A stretch of 64,000 nt of DNA from JBARDN01 sp963755705 (GCA_963755705.1 CAVWKW010000003.1:62001-126000); one strand, 5' to 3'. Shown: positions 24,745-33,795, numbered from the stretch's first letter. Program-made: numbers and translations. Notes: generated by a model not told the origin, from the letters alone.

Positions 24745-27090
24745 TTACGGCCGCGGGGTTCCGGTTCCTGACAGGCCGACCGTGAGCTGTTGAGATGCCG
24801 GCGCATTGCCGACAATCAGCACGTTGCTCTGAAAATTGCCGGCGCGTGGCGGCCGGAACGAGACGACGACCTTGCGCGATTTTCCGGGGGCGAGCGAGAA
24901 ATCGCCACCCCCTCTGATCACATAGAACGCGGTGTCGCGCAGCGGCGTAACGTATCCGGAAACTGATTCGCTGCACACGTTACTGATCTCGAAATGGTGC
25001 GTAACTCTGCCGCGGCCACCAGCCCGATTTGGGAAATCGAGCGCTGCCGTGCTGCTGTCAATACAAGCGATTGCAGGTGTTGGCGTCGCCGTCGGGGTTG
25101 CCGTGGCAGTCGCCGTCGCCGTCGCCGTGGGTGTGGCCGTCGCGGTTTGCGTTGCCGTAGCCGTCGCAGTTGGGGTCGAGGGTGCCGTCGCCGTCGCGGT
25201 CGCCGTTGGCGTTCCGGTTGCTGTTGCGGTTCCGGTAGGCGTTGCGGACGCGGTAGGCGTTGCGGACGCGGTTGGAGTTGCGGACGCGGTCGGCGTTGCG
25301 GACGCAGTTGGCGTCGGGGTCGGCGATACCGAGCCCGCCGGACAGAAAGTGATGTTATACGACGGCCCTACCGCTTGTCCCGTGTTAGTGCATCCGTAAG
25401 ACCCAGCCGCGTCATCGTAAGCGTAGGTGTACGAGGTGGGACATGCGTCGTGGAACTTGAGGTATAAATCCCCGATCGAGCTGCTCGGAGTCGGAGCCGG
25501 AGAGCTAACCGGGCCCGTGCTTCCGGCAGGCACCTGTTCCCAGTTGATATTATCAGCAAGACATTCCCCCGAGGCCGACCATGACGGGCATCCGCATACC
25601 GCGCCAGTATTTTTAATACTCGTCGTTGATCCGTTGTACGGGGAAAGGTTGTAGAAATTACCGCATCCGTAGAGGTCAGCCCAAGTTGCGGATGTGCCTG
25701 AATTAGAAACGCACGTTGTCCCGCTGCACGAGAAGCCGGAAGGGCAGTCGCTGTTTTGCGCGCATTCGCATTGGCTATATGCCTGACCCGGCGTGATGTC
25801 GCAGGTCATCGATTGCGAAGTGCCGGCTGCGTTATAGGGACAATCGCTGTTCTGCGTGCACAGGAAAGGAACCTGGCTCGTGCAAGAAAGGTTGCTCTGT
25901 TGATCTGGGGTTCCGCCACTGCATTCCTGAGTGGGATTCCAGCATCCCGTGACGTTTCCGGATGAGTCCGTGAGCGCGAACTCGGCAGGGCAACTATTTA
26001 GCAGGCCGAAGGAACAGTAGGTGGTCGGGTTGCCGGATGAATCGACAGCCACCGCGCCCGGCGATCCGCATTGCTTAGGGTTGGAAGAATCATATGCTGG
26101 CGAAAAAGTGCCCGGAACGGGAACGATCGAGTAGCCAACATTGAAACCACTGACAAAGCTGTTGTCGTAAAAGTCCTGCGCGCCGGCGTTGTAGGTGCCG
26201 TTAGGCGGAACCTCCATTGTGAACTCACCCAGGAATGCAGGGTTCTGCTGGCCAATGGGGCTGGATGAGGTAGAGGCATTGCAATCAAGGTTGGCCGCAG
26301 TTCCGTTAGCGGCGCCGCAATTTCCGGTCTGACAGGTCAAGCTGTTCGTGGACGTGTCAGCTCCCGTGCATTCGGTGCGTCCCCAGAAATTGCCACCCCA
26401 CGTGAATACGGACTGGCATTGACAGTTGCTGTCGTTCACAGTGCAGAGTCGATTGTACGCGCTTGGAGCCGCGCAAGTGTTGCTGACGCAATCTGAATTT
26501 TGGGTGCAGGACGCTCCGGTGATTCCCGATGCTCCCGTCGATGGCGCCGAGGCCGGTCCCTCTTTAACGCAGATCACCGACTGTCCTCCGTTGGCCGGTA
26601 GTTGCCACGCCGAGCCGGAACTTGGGCTGGACAGGGAGCTAGGCTCGAGATTTTCAAAAAAGCATTCGTTGACGAGGGTTCCAGAGGAGTTTTTGTTAGC
26701 TGTCGTATAGCAGACTTGGTTTGGTCCGCAATCTGAGGACGTGCCGGGAGTGGCGCAGGTTTCTGTACAAGTACCACCTACGCAAGCCAGGTTGGCGGAC
26801 GAAGTCGAAGCGCAGTCGGTGTCCGTTGAGCAAGAACTCGTTGATTGTAGCTGAGGGCTGCTTAAGCCCTCGCCCAGATAAACGTCGGTACTGCAATTGT
26901 TGGTGAACGTCAGTGCGCGATAACCCGGACTGCAGGCAGCAGAAGGCTGTAGGGCAGGTGCTACCGCGGTGCCGTTCGAGGACTTCGCGGAGGCACTTCC
27001 TGTGCGAATAGCGCCAATGCTCGCGATCATCGCCACCGCGGCCAGCACCATCCAACTCCACAAACGGAATTTACGCCTTAAATTCCCCAC
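24745..27090 (-). CDS. Secreted thaumatin-like protein with Cys-rich inserts, Thr/Ala/Pro linker and C-terminal Ig-like domain
   Basis: 781 residues starting at GTG with an AGGAGAGG site. Signal peptide to ~35. Residues 58-583 follow thaumatin order: ALTFTNNCSTDVYLG, FWGRTEC (R238), FLGEFTMEVPPNGTY (E289), AQDFYDNSFVSGFNV (D306, D309), DLYLKFHDACPTSYTYAYDD and YNITFCP. Inserted into it are four or more short disulfide-type repeats (TQNSDCVSNTC, AQNSDCPSGFSCSG). Residues ~588-668 are a repetitive Thr-Ala-Pro linker. Residues ~670-781 look like an ASH/HYDIN-type Ig domain (HHFEISNV, VVVSFRPPRAGNFQ). It is exported and probably surface-exposed. Thaumatins bind or cut beta-glucans; the role here is unknown. 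Confidence 0.8.
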   Translation of the reverse strand: MGNLRRKFRLWSWMVLAAVAMIASIGAIRTGSASAKSSNGTAVAPALQPSAACSPGYRALTFTNNCSTDVYLGEGLSSPQLQSTSSCSTDTDCASTSSANLACVGGTCTETCATPGTSSDCGPNQVCYTTANKNSSGTLVNECFFENLEPSSLSSPSSGSAWQLPANGGQSVICVKEGPASAPSTGASGITGASCTQNSDCVSNTCAAPSAYNRLCTVNDSNCQCQSVFTWGGNFWGRTECTGADTSTNSLTCQTGNCGAANGTAANLDCNASTSSSPIGQQNPAFLGEFTMEVPPNGTYNAGAQDFYDNSFVSGFNVGYSIVPVPGTFSPAYDSSNPKQCGSPGAVAVDSSGNPTTYCSFGLLNSCPAEFALTDSSGNVTGCWNPTQECSGGTPDQQSNLSCTSQVPFLCTQNSDCPYNAAGTSQSMTCDITPGQAYSQCECAQNSDCPSGFSCSGTTCVSNSGTSATWADLYGCGNFYNLSPYNGSTTSIKNTGAVCGCPSWSASGECLADNINWEQVPAGSTGPVSSPAPTPSSSIGDLYLKFHDACPTSYTYAYDDAAGSYGCTNTGQAVGPSYNITFCPAGSVSPTPTPTASATPTASATPTASATPTASATPTGTATATGTPTATATATAPSTPTATATATQTATATPTATATATATATPTATPTPAIACIDSSTAALDFPNRAGGRGRVTHHFEISNVCSESVSGYVTPLRDTAFYVIRGGGDFSLAPGKSRKVVVSFRPPRAGNFQSNVLIVGNAPASQQLTVGLSGTGTPRP
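25087..25329 (-). repeat. Low-complexity Thr/Ala/Pro tandem repeat in the thaumatin-like gene
   Basis: The coding DNA has short imperfect units encoding repeated ASATPT and TATA-type peptides, about 80 residues. Such linkers are flexible, often glycosylated, and change length by slippage. Confidence 0.85.
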
Positions 27091-27749
27091 AACCTCTCCT
27101 CAGCCCGTCTGGTTTCCCAGGTTGCGGCTGCCTCAATGGCAGCCGATCGCGCGATAGTTTTGCGAGAACGACGAATCTGGACCGGACATGACGCAGCCCT
27201 AGAGCAATCGTCATGCCGCCCGGGAAGTTACCTAAAACATTGAAGGAGCGCGCGTGCCTTGTTTTTCTTCGCGCTGATTTGCATCTGTTGTTGCGCGCAT
27301 GCAACCGCATTGCGCTCCTGGCCGCCGATTTTGCATTCTGTCTTGGAATTCAAGCCGGTAAACCCGTCAACTCGATCGCACGGTCTTCCACGTGGCGAAA
27401 AACAATTCCTCTTCCGCGCGGACAGGGATTATGCAGTCAGGTCAACCCGCCGGATCCGTGTCAAAGCGCAAATCGCGTATGAAATGAGCGCCCACGCGAT
27501 CAAGGCGCGCGGTTTTTTTTCCGATCGAGCGCTTGCCGCTCTTGACCGTACATTGAGGTAAGGTTATTCTTCATCTTGTTCAGATTCGGGAGAATCCCAT
27601 GTTGGTCACCGGAAAAATTACGCCCCCCTTAATCCGGTGACGGGTACTTCGAGATCTGGCAAAAGAGGCTCCGCGCTCTAAAGGCGCGGGGCCTCTTCCG
27701 TTTCTGCGCTCGCACCGCCGCATCGCGTGGCGGCTATAACCCCGGTGTG
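27091..27749. other. Gene-poor gap upstream of the thaumatin-like gene and PIN toxin-antitoxin
   Basis: No ORF with coding character was found in these 660 bases. A GC-rich hairpin at 27663-27697 (AAGAGGC..CCGCGC paired with GCGCGG..GCCTCTT, one mismatch) has an A-run before it and could terminate minus-strand transcription. The rest includes a T-run near 27512 with no stem. It presumably carries the thaumatin-like gene promoter, but no confident -35/-10 pair is visible. Confidence 0.5.
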
Positions 27750-27760
27750 ATACATTGTAT
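27750..27760. promoter_or_regulatory. Operator-like palindrome before the RHH antitoxin
   Basis: ATACA-T-TGTAT is a perfect palindrome with five-base arms, ending three bases before the antitoxin ATG. Ribbon-helix-helix antitoxins repress their own operon at such sites. Autoregulation is inferred. Confidence 0.5.
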
Positions 27761-27763
27761 GAC

Positions 27764-27985
27764 ATGAAGACCAGCGCAGTGACGGTTCGCCTCGACGCGG
27801 ATCTGAAGCCTTTGCTCGATCAAGTCTGCCGCAACTCCGGACGGACCCGCAGCGAGGTTGTGCGCGATGCCTTGCGGCGTCATCTCGCGCAGGCGCGCTT
27901 CGAGGACCTTCGGCGCCGGATCATGCCATTTGCCGAAGCACGCGGCTTTTTGACCGACGAGGATGTATTCAAGACTGTGTCGTGA
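27764..27985 (+). CDS. Ribbon-helix-helix (CopG/VapB-like) antitoxin
   Basis: 73 residues. The N-terminus SAVTVRLDADLKPLLDQVCRNSGRTRSEVVRDALRRHL is a classic RHH fold (one strand, two helices) that dimerises on DNA. The C-terminal half (RRRIMPFAEARGFLTDEDVF) should wrap the toxin. I start at ATG 27764 because it aligns with RHH proteins; an ATG nine bases upstream is in frame. The stop overlaps the GTG of the PIN toxin (GTGA), the normal arrangement for type II toxin-antitoxin pairs. Confidence 0.87.
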   Translation: MKTSAVTVRLDADLKPLLDQVCRNSGRTRSEVVRDALRRHLAQARFEDLRRRIMPFAEARGFLTDEDVFKTVS

Positions 27986-28392
27986 GGGTCTACCCGGATA
28001 CCAATGTTCTCGCGAGCGCGCTCGCGACTCGCGGACTGTGCGCTGATCTCCTGTTCTTGATTCTTTCTGAGCATGAGTTGCTGACCGGCGAGGTCGTCAT
28101 CCAGGAATTGTGCTCGGTTCTTGAACGCAAGTTTAGGGCTCCTGCGGTGCTTGTAAAACAAACTGAAGCCTTTCTGAGGAGTTATTACGTCGAGGGACGG
28201 CCTCGCCGGCTCCCGCCTATCGTGTTGCGAGAGCGCAATGACGTTATCGTGGTTGCGTCCGCACTGGCGGCACGTGCCGACGTGCTGGTGACCGGTGACG
28301 AGGAAATTCTCGCGCTCAGTCCTGCGCCTGCCGGGCTCAAAATCGTCGGACCGCGCCAGTTGTGGGAAATGATCAGACCCAGACCGCGTTGA
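27982..28392 (+). CDS. PIN domain toxin (putative ribonuclease)
   Basis: 136 residues with GTG start. The PIN metal site acidic residues are visible: D in YPDTNVLASAL, E in VIQELCSVLE, D in ERNDVIVVASALAARAD and D in TGDEEILAL. PIN toxins cleave RNA with Mg2+ and are neutralised by the antitoxin encoded just before. The variant belongs to the PIN proteins annotated as putative toxins with RHH partners rather than classical VapC. It precedes the queuosine genes by 130 bp and is unrelated to them in function. Confidence 0.9.
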   Translation: MRVYPDTNVLASALATRGLCADLLFLILSEHELLTGEVVIQELCSVLERKFRAPAVLVKQTEAFLRSYYVEGRPRRLPPIVLRERNDVIVVASALAARADVLVTGDEEILALSPAPAGLKIVGPRQLWEMIRPRPR

Positions 28393-28421
28393 TCGCCTAA
28401 GCGGCCGACTTTGTCACGGCC

Positions 28422-28438
28422 GAACGGTTTGACCGTTC
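28422..28438. promoter_or_regulatory. Palindrome between the PIN toxin and queA
   Basis: GAACGGT and ACCGTTC flank TTG, giving perfect seven-base arms 84 bp before queA. It has no T-run, so it may be an operator or a small hairpin. A second partial GGCCGA..CGGCC repeat lies just upstream. Confidence 0.35.
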
Positions 28439-28522
28439 TGCGCCAAAGCCACTTTGATGTGCTTCCCACCCTGTTGTCGGCAAACGCCCGATGATATCTT
28501 CAAGAATTCATAACCGCTCGCG

Positions 28523-29542
28523 ATGAAGCTCGACGAACTCGACTACGATCTTCCGCCCGAACTGATTGCTCAGAGTCCTCTGGCCGAGCGTGACCAGGCT
28601 CGGATGCTCGTCGTCAAACGGCGCACGACCACGCTGGCGCATTCGCGCTTCTACAAGCTCGTCAACCATCTGCGCGAGGGCGACCTGCTCGTCCTCAATG
28701 ACACTCGCGTGCTGCCGGCGCGCCTCTACGCGCGCAAGGAATCGGGCGGACGCGTCGAGTTACTGTTCGTCCGCCCGGTCGCCGATCCCAAGGGCGGATG
28801 GATCGCGCTCGCTCGCGCGCATCACAGCCTCGCGGTCGGCACGCGTCTGATGCTGGCGGACGGACGCGCGCTCCGGGTCGCCGCAATCTCGCCGGAGCAT
28901 CGCCCGGTAATCGTCAGCGAAGACGGCGCGCCGCTCGAAGAGATTCTGAACAAGGCCGGGATGCTTGCGCTGCCGCACTATATCCGGCGCGAAGTGGAAG
29001 CCGCCGATCTGGACGACTACCAGACCGTGTATGCGCGCATACCGGGCGCGATCGCGGCGCCGACCGCGGGACTGCATTTCACCGAACGCGTTTTCACCGA
29101 TCTGGCCGGCGCCGGAATCCGCGTAGCACGGATCACGCTGCACATCGGTCCCGGCACCTTCGCTCCGGTTCGCGGGACTTCGGTCGAGAGCCACTCGATG
29201 GAGGCCGAATGGTTCACGATCGACGCCGCCGCGCGCGAGGCGATCGAGCATACCAAGCGCATGGGTGGCCGGGTCGTCGCCGTGGGAACCTCGAGCGTCC
29301 GCGCGCTCGAATCATGGGCGATCACCGGTGAACCCGAGGGCTCGACCGGGCTCTTCATCTTTCCTGGATTTCGCTTCAAGCTGGTGGACGCGATGATCAC
29401 CAACTTTCATATGCCGCGCACCACCGTGCTCGCGCTGGTGATGGCGCTGGCCGGGCGCGAAACGATCCTTCAGGCGTATGCTGAAGCGATTCGCCGGAAA
29501 TACCGGTTCCTCAGTTATGGCGACGCGATGCTGATCCTCTGA
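28523..29542 (+). CDS. queA: tRNA preQ1(34) S-adenosylmethionine ribosyltransferase-isomerase
   Basis: 339 residues, the usual length. It opens MKLDELDYDLPPELIAQSPL and contains LLVLNDTRVLPARLYARK, LPHYIRRE, YQTVYAR-PGAIAAPTAGLHFTE, HIGPGTFAPVRG and MITNFHMPRTTVLALVMALAG. The enzyme transfers the ribosyl part of SAM to preQ1 at tRNA position 34 to make epoxyqueuosine. Its TGA stop overlaps the tgt start (TGATG), so synthesis of the two queuosine enzymes is coupled. The order queA-tgt-yajC-secD is a widespread bacterial arrangement. Confidence 0.97.
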   Translation: MKLDELDYDLPPELIAQSPLAERDQARMLVVKRRTTTLAHSRFYKLVNHLREGDLLVLNDTRVLPARLYARKESGGRVELLFVRPVADPKGGWIALARAHHSLAVGTRLMLADGRALRVAAISPEHRPVIVSEDGAPLEEILNKAGMLALPHYIRREVEAADLDDYQTVYARIPGAIAAPTAGLHFTERVFTDLAGAGIRVARITLHIGPGTFAPVRGTSVESHSMEAEWFTIDAAAREAIEHTKRMGGRVVAVGTSSVRALESWAITGEPEGSTGLFIFPGFRFKLVDAMITNFHMPRTTVLALVMALAGRETILQAYAEAIRRKYRFLSYGDAMLIL

Positions 29543-30684
29543 TGAAGACTCCGATCCAGTTTAGTGTTGCCGCCGCCGACGGCCTTGCGCGCAGCGGACA
29601 AATCCTGACCGCGCACGGCGCGATCGCGACGCCCGCATTCATGCCGGTCGGCACCCGCGCCGCGGTCAAGGCGATGGCGCCCGACGAGTTGTGGGGGATG
29701 GGATTTCGGTTGGTGCTGGCCAACGCCTATCATCTGCTGGTGCGTCCCGGTCCCGACTTGATTCGCGAGCTCGGCGGCGTGGCGCGCTTCATGGGATTTC
29801 CCGGCGCGATCCTGACCGATTCCGGCGGCTTCCAGGCGATGAGGCTTGCGAAGATCAACTCGATCGACGAAGGCGGCATCCGCTTCCGCTCGCATCTCGA
29901 CGGCGCCGCGGTAGCTCTTACCCCAGAGGGCGCGGTCGCGCTGCAAGAAGCGCTCGGCTCGGACATCATGATGTCGCTCGACGAGTGCACTCCGTTCCCC
30001 GCAACCCATGAGCGTGCGCTTAAATCGCTCGAGCTCACCGCACGCTGGGCCGAGCGCGGGCTGCGCGCACGACAGAGCGCAACCCAGGCGCTGTTCGGGA
30101 TCGTGCAGGGAGGAGTCTATGCCGACCTGCGCAAGACCAGTGCCGCGCAGATCACTGCGCTCGAGTTCGACGGCTATGCCGCGGGCGGGCTCTCGGTCGG
30201 CGAGCCCAAGGACGCGATGTACGAGATGGCGGCGCTGAGTGCCTCGATGCTGCCGGCCGACCGTCCACGTTACCTGATGGGAGTCGGGACGCCCGCCGAT
30301 CTGCTGGCCGCGATCGGCATGGGCTTCGATATGTTCGATTGCGTGTTGCCCACGCGCAACGCCCGCAATGGATCGGCGTTCACCAGCACGGGTCCGTTGT
30401 CGATCAAGCGGGCAGCCTACGCGCGCGACCAGCGTCCGCTCGACGCCGGATGCGAATGCCGTCCATGCCGGACGCTTTCGCGCGCCTATTTGCGGCATCT
30501 ATTTTTATCCGGAGAGATACTCGCGGCGCGCGCGCTAACGGAGCATAATCTCCACTTCTATGCGCGCTTGATGAAGGGGGCCCAAGCTGCTATCGCATCT
30601 CGGACCTTCGCTGCTTATGCAAATTCAATGAATGCCGGCCTGGCCGCGGGTGAAGCCGCCAGTCAGCCGATGGATGAGGATTGA
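29542..30684 (+). CDS. tgt: tRNA-guanine transglycosylase (queuine/preQ1 tRNA-ribosyltransferase)
   Basis: 380 residues. Catalytic and substrate motifs are ILTDSGGFQAM, SLDECTPFP, FGIVQGG, GYAAGGLSVGE and the nucleophile loop FDCVLPTRNARNG. The zinc site is CECRPCRTLSRAYLRHLF (three Cys and a His). It swaps guanine 34 for preQ1 in GUN tRNAs, the step before QueA. It overlaps queA and yajC by one base each, in one operon. The C-terminal extension after ASRTF is Ala-rich and unremarkable. Confidence 0.97.
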   Translation: MKTPIQFSVAAADGLARSGQILTAHGAIATPAFMPVGTRAAVKAMAPDELWGMGFRLVLANAYHLLVRPGPDLIRELGGVARFMGFPGAILTDSGGFQAMRLAKINSIDEGGIRFRSHLDGAAVALTPEGAVALQEALGSDIMMSLDECTPFPATHERALKSLELTARWAERGLRARQSATQALFGIVQGGVYADLRKTSAAQITALEFDGYAAGGLSVGEPKDAMYEMAALSASMLPADRPRYLMGVGTPADLLAAIGMGFDMFDCVLPTRNARNGSAFTSTGPLSIKRAAYARDQRPLDAGCECRPCRTLSRAYLRHLFLSGEILAARALTEHNLHFYARLMKGAQAAIASRTFAAYANSMNAGLAAGEAASQPMDED

Positions 30685-31028
30685 TGTTTTTCGAAGGAAT
30701 CGCTTACGCACAGACTGCTGCGGCCGGCTCGGGTAATCCGAGCCAGCAGGTCTTCCTGACCACCGTTATCCCGCTCGCGCTGCTGTTCGGAATCTTTTAT
30801 TTCCTGCTCATCCGTCCGCAGACGCAGAAGGCCAAGGAGCATGACCGGATGCTCAAGGACCTGAAGCGCAACGACGAAGTCGTCACCACCGGCGGACTTA
30901 TCGGACGAATCCATGAACTGGGCGACCGCGTCGTTACCCTCGAGATCGCGCCCAACGTGCGGGTCAAGGTCGAGCGGCCGCAAATCGCGTCGATTTCAAC
31001 CGCCGGCAAAACGGCAAAGAAAGACTAA
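30684..31028 (+). CDS. yajC: Preprotein translocase subunit YajC
   Basis: 114 residues: one membrane helix (VFLTTVIPLALLFGIFYFLLI) followed by the RPQTQKAKEHDRMLKDLKRNDEVVTTGGLIG signature and a basic tail. It joins the SecDF accessory complex in the inner membrane. The ATG at 30684 overlaps the tgt stop as TGATG. A TTG three bases earlier is less likely. It lies 52 bp upstream of secD. Confidence 0.96.
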   Translation: MFFEGIAYAQTAAAGSGNPSQQVFLTTVIPLALLFGIFYFLLIRPQTQKAKEHDRMLKDLKRNDEVVTTGGLIGRIHELGDRVVTLEIAPNVRVKVERPQIASISTAGKTAKKD

Positions 31029-31080
31029 TCAAAGCCCGCCCGCGTTGCGGCGCTTCACTGCAAGGTGACAATTAAATTCC

Positions 31081-32736
31081 GTGGAAGCACAATCCTTCGC
31101 ACCGATCCTGATTCTGCTCGCGATTAGCGTCGCGTTTCTCTATCTCCATTTCACCGGCGGCAGCGGCCTTACCCGGATGTACCTGGCCGGACTGCTGGTG
31201 GTCGTCGCCATCATCATCATGCTGCCGAGCTTCAACGTTCCGCTGCCCGATTGGTGGACCGGATGGATCGGCGGCACCAAGATTCAGCTCGGACTCGATC
31301 TGCAGGGCGGGACCCATCTGCTGATGGAAGTGAAGCTGGACGATGCGGTCAAAACCCAGCTGCGCCGCCGCGCCGACGATATCAAGCGCGAGCTCAAGGA
31401 TAACAAGCTCGACCTCGCCGGTATCTCGCAGGACGCGAGCGGCAGTCCGATCGTGAAGCTCAAGAGCAGCGACGAGCGCAGCGCGTTCCTGGACCTGATG
31501 TCGAAATCGTTTCCCGACCTGATCGTGTCGAGCGTGCCCGATGAGAGCGGACCAGCGTACAGTATCGCGTTCCGGCCGCGCGATTTGCAGCAGATCAGAT
31601 CGAACGCGATGGACCAGGCGCTCGAGACGATTCGCAATCGAATCGATCAGCTAGGCGTGCGCGAAACCACCGTGCAGAAAGAGGGCGAGGACGAGATCCT
31701 GGTCCAGCTTCCCGGCATCCAGGATCCCGAACGGGCCAAAGAGCTGATCGGAAAAACCGCGGTGCTCGAGTTCAAGCTGGTCAACAACACCCACAGCGTG
31801 CAGGACGCGATCCAAAACGGTCCGCCGCCCGGCGACGAGATTCTATACGGACCGGTAGATCGCGGCGGAAGAACTCCGTACCTGGTCGAGACTCCGGTGC
31901 TGGTCAGCGGCGACGTGGTGACCGACGCGGCCGTGCGTCCGGGCGGCAGGCTTGAAGGGCCCTACGTATCGGTCGATCTCGACGCGCGCGGCGCGCAGAT
32001 CTTCGACACCATCACGGCGGAGAACGTCGGCCGCGAGCTCGCGATTATCCTGGACGGCACGGTCTATTCCGCGCCGGTGATCAAGGAACGGATTCCCGGC
32101 GGCCACGTCCAGATAACCGGCCGCTTCTCGTTCGAGGAAGCGCATGATCTCGAAATCGTGCTCCGCTCCGGCAGGCTGCCGGCGCCGGTCGAGATCGAAG
32201 AAGAGCGCACGGTAGGACCGTCGCTCGGACGCGACTCGATCAGGCAGGGCGAGATGAGCTTTGTGATCGGCGCGGCCGCCGTGCTGATCTTCATGGCGTT
32301 CTACTACAGCGGCGCGGGAATCCTGGCCGACTTCGGTTTGTCGCTGAATATCCTGCTGCTGGTATGCGTGATGGCTGCGATGCAGGCGACGCTGACTCTT
32401 CCCGGAATCGCCGGAATCGTCCTGACGCTGGGTATGTCCGTCGATGCGAACGTGCTGGTCAACGAACGAATGCGCGAGGAGCTTCGCAACGGCAAGACCA
32501 CGCGTGAAGCGGTCAAGCTCGGCTATCAGCGCGCATGGTCGGCGATTCGCGACTCGAATATCTCGACCTTCGTCGCGGGCCTGATTCTGTTCCAGTTCGG
32601 CACCGGTCCGGTGAAAGGATTTGCGGTGACGCTGTGCGTCGGCGTTCTGACAGGACTCTTTTCGTGTATCGTGGTGACCCGGGCGTGGTACGATTACCTG
32701 ATCTCGATACGCAAATTAAATACAATTAGCGTCTAA
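31081..32736 (+). CDS. secD: Protein translocase subunit SecD
   Basis: 551 residues starting with GTG. N-terminal helix, then the GLDLQGGTHLLMEV motif, a periplasmic P1 region with TIRNRIDQLGVRETTVQKEG and VQLPGIQDPERAKELIG, and five C-terminal membrane spans with GMSVDANVLVNERMREEL and AWSAIRDSNISTFVAGLILF. SecD uses proton motive force to pull exported proteins across the inner membrane. It lacks the SecF half (PGTDFTGG motif), and secF, normally the next gene, is absent; an HTH gene follows instead. SecF must be encoded elsewhere if present. Confidence 0.96.
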   Translation: MEAQSFAPILILLAISVAFLYLHFTGGSGLTRMYLAGLLVVVAIIIMLPSFNVPLPDWWTGWIGGTKIQLGLDLQGGTHLLMEVKLDDAVKTQLRRRADDIKRELKDNKLDLAGISQDASGSPIVKLKSSDERSAFLDLMSKSFPDLIVSSVPDESGPAYSIAFRPRDLQQIRSNAMDQALETIRNRIDQLGVRETTVQKEGEDEILVQLPGIQDPERAKELIGKTAVLEFKLVNNTHSVQDAIQNGPPPGDEILYGPVDRGGRTPYLVETPVLVSGDVVTDAAVRPGGRLEGPYVSVDLDARGAQIFDTITAENVGRELAIILDGTVYSAPVIKERIPGGHVQITGRFSFEEAHDLEIVLRSGRLPAPVEIEEERTVGPSLGRDSIRQGEMSFVIGAAAVLIFMAFYYSGAGILADFGLSLNILLLVCVMAAMQATLTLPGIAGIVLTLGMSVDANVLVNERMREELRNGKTTREAVKLGYQRAWSAIRDSNISTFVAGLILFQFGTGPVKGFAVTLCVGVLTGLFSCIVVTRAWYDYLISIRKLNTISV

Positions 32737-32809
32737 TAGCGCGGCTTAGGCTATCAGATTGTAAATTCGTTAGGATCGTCCTCGCGGTTGCCGTCATCGA
32801 AGCGTAAAC

Positions 32810-32838
32810 TTGACTTCATCAACGGTGCTGGGTTACAA
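32810..32838 (+). promoter_or_regulatory. Possible promoter of the HTH gene
   Basis: TTGACT, a 17-base spacer and TTACAA lie about 45 bp before the ATG. The -35 is good and the -10 is weak. Confidence 0.35.
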
Positions 32839-32884
32839 AGGCCCGTTCCAATCCTAATCATGAAAGGCGTCTTGTTGGACTGAC

Positions 32885-33079
32885 ATGGCCGATAAAGACG
32901 ACATACTACTTAATTCGCGCGAGGTCGCGTTCCTGCTCGACCTCAGTCCGGACACGGTAAATGAATTTGCGCGCCGCAATATTATTCCGGCGTTCAAGAA
33001 GGGGCGGCAGTGGCGCTTTCGGCGTCGCGATATCGCGTCGGTGAAGCGCCAGCTTCGGGGAGTCAACGCGGCCGCGTAA
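32885..33079 (+). CDS. Small excisionase/MerR-like helix-turn-helix protein
   Basis: 64 residues, essentially one HTH_17-type DNA-binding domain: DILLNSREVAFLLDLSPDTVNEFARRNIIPAFKKGRQWRFRRRDI. This fold is shared by phage excisionases, MerR heads and many small bacterial regulators. No integrase or mobile gene is nearby, so an ordinary regulator is more likely. It sits in the place where secF is usually found and is preceded by a possible promoter. Its targets are unknown. Confidence 0.82.
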   Translation: MADKDDILLNSREVAFLLDLSPDTVNEFARRNIIPAFKKGRQWRFRRRDIASVKRQLRGVNAAA

Positions 33080-33177
33080 GCGTGCCGATTCTCGGATCGA
33101 TAACAGCGAGAGCAACGCCATCGCGTCCGGATCTTGCCATCCGTTTCGCCTCGGCCTGATCAAGGGAAATTTCGCCA

Positions 33178-33795
33178 ATGGCTGAGCCTCACGAAAGCCG
33201 CATCTATTCCGACTTCGCCCGTTTTTACGACGCGGTTTTCGTCCGCGCTTTCCTGGTTCACGAGCACGAGGTGGTCGAGTCGCTTAATTTGCGGCCGGGC
33301 CAGCGCGTGCTCGAGGTGGGCGTCGGCACGGGGATGTCGCTCGACGCGTTTCCGCCTTACGTTCAGTTGGTCGGGATCGATCCGTCGGAAGCGATGCTCG
33401 CGCATGCGCACGAAAAAATCCGCGAGAACGGATGGCGTCATATCGAGGTCAAGCAGGGCGACGCGCTCAATCTCGATTTCCCCGACAACAGCTTCGACGA
33501 CGTGGTTTCGTTCCACGTAATCACAGTGGTGCCCGATCCGATCCGGATGATGAACGAGATGGTCCGGGTGTGTAAGCCCGGCGGCCGGATCGTGGTGGTC
33601 AATCATTTCGCCAGTCCAAATCCGATCCTTTATTTTCTCAACACGCTGATAAATCCGCTGACCAAGCTGCTCGGATGGACCACGCGGCTGCGCGCCCGCG
33701 ACGTGCTGCACGATCCGAACATCAAGGTTGAGACGCTCGCGCCGGTCGCCCGCTTCTCGGTCCACGATCTCATCATCGCGCGCAAGCTCGCGTAG
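33178..33795 (+). CDS. Class I SAM methyltransferase, PmtA-like
   Basis: 205 residues. The core includes IYSDFARFYDAVF, VLEVGVGTGMSLDAFP, VGIDPSEAMLAHA, SFDDVVSFHVITVVPDPIRMMNEMVRVCKPGGRIVVVNHF and the C-terminal segment NPLTKLLGWTTRLRARDVL. This pattern resembles Rhodobacter-type phosphatidylethanolamine N-methyltransferase (PmtA), which makes phosphatidylcholine precursors at the membrane, but other small-molecule methyltransferases share it. It stands alone and is followed by the first of the two large repeat blocks. Confidence 0.85.
   Translation: MAEPHESRIYSDFARFYDAVFVRAFLVHEHEVVESLNLRPGQRVLEVGVGTGMSLDAFPPYVQLVGIDPSEAMLAHAHEKIRENGWRHIEVKQGDALNLDFPDNSFDDVVSFHVITVVPDPIRMMNEMVRVCKPGGRIVVVNHFASPNPILYFLNTLINPLTKLLGWTTRLRARDVLHDPNIKVETLAPVARFSVHDLIIARKLA

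Noticed and set aside
25087..25329. Possible DNA-level regulatory repeat
   Set aside because: The repetition is a Thr/Ala/Pro peptide linker within one open frame and needs no other explanation.
32885..33079. Prophage or integrative element marked by an excisionase-like gene
   Set aside because: No integrase, attachment repeat or phage gene is nearby; the HTH fold is common in chromosomal regulators.
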